Of a stretch of DNA of 23,610 nucleotides, positions 21,801 to 23,610 are shown one piece after another. Position numbers and translations under genes: made by a program. Positions within the stretch are counted from its first letter, which is position 1. Each line of letters opens with the position of its first letter. Source of the stretch: an uncultured Clostridia bacterium (GTDB taxonomy: Bacteria; Bacillota; Clostridia; Christensenellales; Pumilibacteraceae); the NCBI GenBank assembly GCA_947588325.1, contig CANPYH010000006.1, forward strand, positions 1 to 23,610. The letters run 5' to 3'. Below the pieces are notes generated by a model. The model was not told the DNA's origin and did not search any database. It saw nothing but the letters and a program-made list of their open reading frames with translations.

Positions 21801-22656
21801 CGATGACGTTCTCCATTCTTTTGCATATTTCGATAGCGACGTCCGCTTTGTTCATCGTGTATAAGTGCACGCCGGGTGCGCCCTTGGCGATGAGGTCCAT
21901 GATCTGGTACACGGCATAGTTCATGCCGATCTCCCGCATGACGTGGGGCTTATCCGAATATATCTCGATCATGTTGCGGAATTCGATGGGTATGGCGCTG
22001 CCGCACATTTCCTTGATATGCTTGATGTTTTTAACGCTGACAAGCGGCATAATCCCCGGTATTATGGGGGACTTAATCCCTATCTTGCGCGCCTCGTTCA
22101 CCAGACGGTAGTAGTATGAATTATCGAAGAAGAGCTGGGTTATGAAGAAGGTTGCACCGCACTCCTCCTTCTTTTTCAGGCTCTCGAGGTCGGCGTACAG
22201 CGTCTCGCACTCGGGGTGACCTTCGGGGTAGCAAGCCGCGCCCATGGTGAACCCGTATTTGCCGATATGGTTCATAAGGTCGGTGGCGTGCGGGAAGTAT
22301 TTGCAATACTCGGCTTGGTAATCGATCGGTCTGTCGCCGCGAAGAGCGAGTATGTTCTCGACATTACGCGTTTTGAGCGCCCCCGCTATCTCGTCAATCT
22401 CGCTCGGCGTGGACGGCCCGCCCGTTATGTGCGCAAGCGGTTCGATCCCCACCGACTTGATATGCCCCGCGATTTCCACGGAGTTGCGGGCAGTGGAGCC
22501 GCTCGCCCCGTATGTCACACTTATAAAGTCGGGACGGAGGGAACGAAGCTCGTCGATGGTTTTATACAGCCGCTCGGTCTCGGTATCCCCCTTTTTGGGC
22601 GGGAACACCTCGAAAGAGAGGGTCTTTTTTCTTTTAAGTATTTCGTCTATTCTCAT
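21781..22656 (-). CDS. metF: 5,10-methylenetetrahydrofolate reductase
   Basis: Reduces methylene-THF to methyl-THF, the methyl donor for MetH; 291 residues, FAD-binding TIM barrel. SFEVFPPK at 14-21 carries the catalytic Glu16; FISVTYGASGS, ILALRGDRP and FFITQLFFDN are family stretches. I chose ATG 22656 (MRIDEILKRKKTLSFEVFPP), preceded by GAGG at a slightly long distance; the open frame to 22713 runs into the promoter region. First gene of the methionine operon, overlapping the next by 20 bases. A separate electron-transfer subunit (MetV) was not seen in the window. Confidence 0.96.
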   Translation of the reverse strand: MRIDEILKRKKTLSFEVFPPKKGDTETERLYKTIDELRSLRPDFISVTYGASGSTARNSVEIAGHIKSVGIEPLAHITGGPSTPSEIDEIAGALKTRNVENILALRGDRPIDYQAEYCKYFPHATDLMNHIGKYGFTMGAACYPEGHPECETLYADLESLKKKEECGATFFITQLFFDNSYYYRLVNEARKIGIKSPIIPGIMPLVSVKNIKHIKEMCGSAIPIEFRNMIEIYSDKPHVMREIGMNYAVYQIMDLIAKGAPGVHLYTMNKADVAIEICKRMENVIGEFFRD

Positions 22657-22703
22657 AATGCGTTGCCTCGCTTGAGGTGAGCGTCCGCCCGATCCCCATG
22701 TTA

Positions 22704-22732
22704 ATTTTATCATCAGTCGGCGATATAGTCAA
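22704..22732 (-). promoter_or_regulatory. Promoter of the metF operon
   Basis: On the minus strand TTGACT (22732-22727) and TAAAAT (22709-22704) are separated by exactly 17 bases, each one mismatch from consensus. Transcription would start near 22697, about 40 bases before the metF ATG. That leader is too short for a SAM or cobalamin riboswitch or a T-box. Confidence 0.75.
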
Positions 22733-22734
22733 CT

Positions 22735-22774
22735 AAAAAAACATTGCCGTGGGCAGTACGCCGAACGGCAATGT
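22735..22774 (-). terminator. Rho-independent terminator after the GH3 gene
   Basis: On the minus strand ACATTGCCG (22774-22766), a 16-base loop and CGGCAATGT (22749-22741) form a perfect 9-bp stem followed by seven T residues. It ends the GH3 transcript three bases before the metF -35 box, so the two units are insulated from each other. Confidence 0.88.
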
Positions 22775-22816
22775 TATACATATGAGGGAGGAAAATGAAC
22801 TTTCCTTTTTCAGGGC

Positions 22817-23578
22817 TTAATCCTTGCTCTGCTGTTTTGCCTTCTTGGGCTTTTTAAGCAGGAGCCAGAGCCATACGCCGATCACGCCGACGATAACCAC
22901 GTTAATCACTACAACGAGGATTATCCACCAGCGGAAGGGCTCGACGCTGTTACCTATGACGGAATCTTTGTCAAGACCCTGCGACGTAGCCGCGAAGTTG
23001 ACGGTATCGACATAGGAGTAGAGTATGTCCTTCGCCGAGTTGAATATCGCTCTTTGCGAGGTTACGCTCTTGGTGTCGTCGAACATGCTCACCTTTCCGT
23101 CCGAGTGAAGTATCTGACTGTTGCCCGCGCGGACGCACTCGTCAACGTCGTGTATGCAGTCGGAAGTCTTACTCGGGGTTGCCGTTGCGGACTGATAGAA
23201 GTCGGTGATGACAGTTCCGCGGAAACCCCACTCGTTACGGAGAACGGAGGTCAGCATTGCGTAGCTTGACGACGCTCTCGTCGAACCGATACGGTCGACC
23301 GAACTCATGAAGGCGTTGCCCTTACCTACCTTGACGATATACTCGAAAGGAAGGAGGTAGTTCTCGCGAAGGTTCTGCTCGGTGAGCCACTTGAAGGCGC
23401 CGTTTCTGCCCGAGTCGCTGTCGTTAACCGCGATGTGCTTGACGTATGCGGTGACGCCCTGTTCCTTGGCGCCGTATACTTCATACGCGCACATTATGCC
23501 GCTGAGACGCGCGTCCTCGCTGTAATACTCGAAGTTCCTGCCGCCCGTAACGCTTCTGTGGAGGTTAGCGCCCGGTCC
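22817..23578 (-). CDS. 3' part of a membrane-anchored family 3 glycoside hydrolase, cut by an in-frame TAA
   Basis: The visible 253 residues are the end of a GH3 catalytic (alpha/beta)8 domain: GPGANLHRSVTGGRNFEYYS, KHIAVND, MSSVDRIG, and RNEWGFRGTVITDF, whose Asp is the expected nucleophile. About 80 residues later a membrane helix (WWIILVVVINVVIVGVIGVW) and a Lys-rich tail end the protein, suggesting a C-terminal anchor. Canonical GH3 enzymes have a large sandwich domain after the barrel; its absence here fits the circularly permuted GH3 layout known in some Clostridia, or a truncated protein. An in-frame TAA at 23579-23581 sits where a Tyr is usual (G-x-Y-G/A-P), and the GH3 frame continues upstream of it (GKALGISGL) to the window edge. 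The first ATG after the stop is at 23494. Substrate cannot be deduced. Confidence 0.8.
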   Translation of the reverse strand, partial: GPGANLHRSVTGGRNFEYYSEDARLSGIMCAYEVYGAKEQGVTAYVKHIAVNDSDSGRNGAFKWLTEQNLRENYLLPFEYIVKVGKGNAFMSSVDRIGSTRASSSYAMLTSVLRNEWGFRGTVITDFYQSATATPSKTSDCIHDVDECVRAGNSQILHSDGKVSMFDDTKSVTSQRAIFNSAKDILYSYVDTVNFAATSQGLDKDSVIGNSVEPFRWWIILVVVINVVIVGVIGVWLWLLLKKPKKAKQQSKD

Positions 23579-23610
23579 TTACAAGCCGCTGATGCCGAGA
23601 GCCTTGCCCT

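Noticed and set aside
22657..22760. SAM or cobalamin riboswitch before metF
   Set aside because: The predicted leader is about 40 bases and none of the conserved riboswitch core sequences is visible.

Overview
The window is bacterial and every gene I can support lies on the minus strand. It is dominated by an unbroken S10-spc-alpha ribosomal protein supercluster. The setting suggests an uncultured gut-type Bacillota of class Clostridia, with a Christensenellales-like lineage as a guess. Supporting signs are Shine-Dalgarno driven starts, zinc-ribbon (C+) forms of S4, S14, L24 and L36, a KOW protein between map and infA, a long-form L17, a methionine synthase split into two polypeptides, and an ECF-type S component. 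No rRNA, tRNA, CRISPR array, transposase or phage gene was seen.

Layout, in the direction of transcription (high to low coordinates): (1) 23610-22817, the 3' part of a membrane-anchored family 3 glycoside hydrolase, broken by an in-frame TAA near the window edge and closed by a good terminator. (2) 22732-18880, a methionine module metF - methionine synthase reactivation protein - metH, with its own consensus-like promoter and overlapping genes. (3) 18850-18282, a gene-free repeat region holding one copy of a paired inverted-repeat element and a separate 42-base near-perfect palindrome. (4) 18281-17520, an ECF S-component-like membrane protein of unknown substrate. (5) 17416-1213, a consensus promoter, a leader of about 255 nt, then rpsJ-rplC-rplD-rplW-rplB-rpsS-rplV-rpsC-rplP-rpmC-rpsQ-rplN-rplX-rplE-rpsN-rpsH-rplF-rplR-rpsE-rpmD-rplO-secY-adk-map-KOW-infA-rpmJ-rpsM-rpsK-rpsD-rpoA-rplQ and a terminator. 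(6) 1130-812, a second copy of the paired inverted-repeat element. (7) 694-1, the start of an Ala/Leu-rich multi-spanning membrane protein that runs off the window.

The ribosomal block supplies subunit proteins, the translocon channel SecY, adenylate kinase, methionine aminopeptidase, IF-1 and the RNA polymerase alpha subunit from one probable transcript. The methionine module makes methyl-folate (MetF), transfers the methyl group to homocysteine (MetH) and repairs oxidised cobalamin (separate activation protein).

The most unusual structure is the pair of roughly 300-bp elements at about 812-1130 and 18532-18850. They are in the same orientation and bracket the whole ribosomal cluster. Each is an inverted repeat whose conserved arms carry a swappable small stem-loop cassette, and one cassette is shared between the two loci in opposite orientation.
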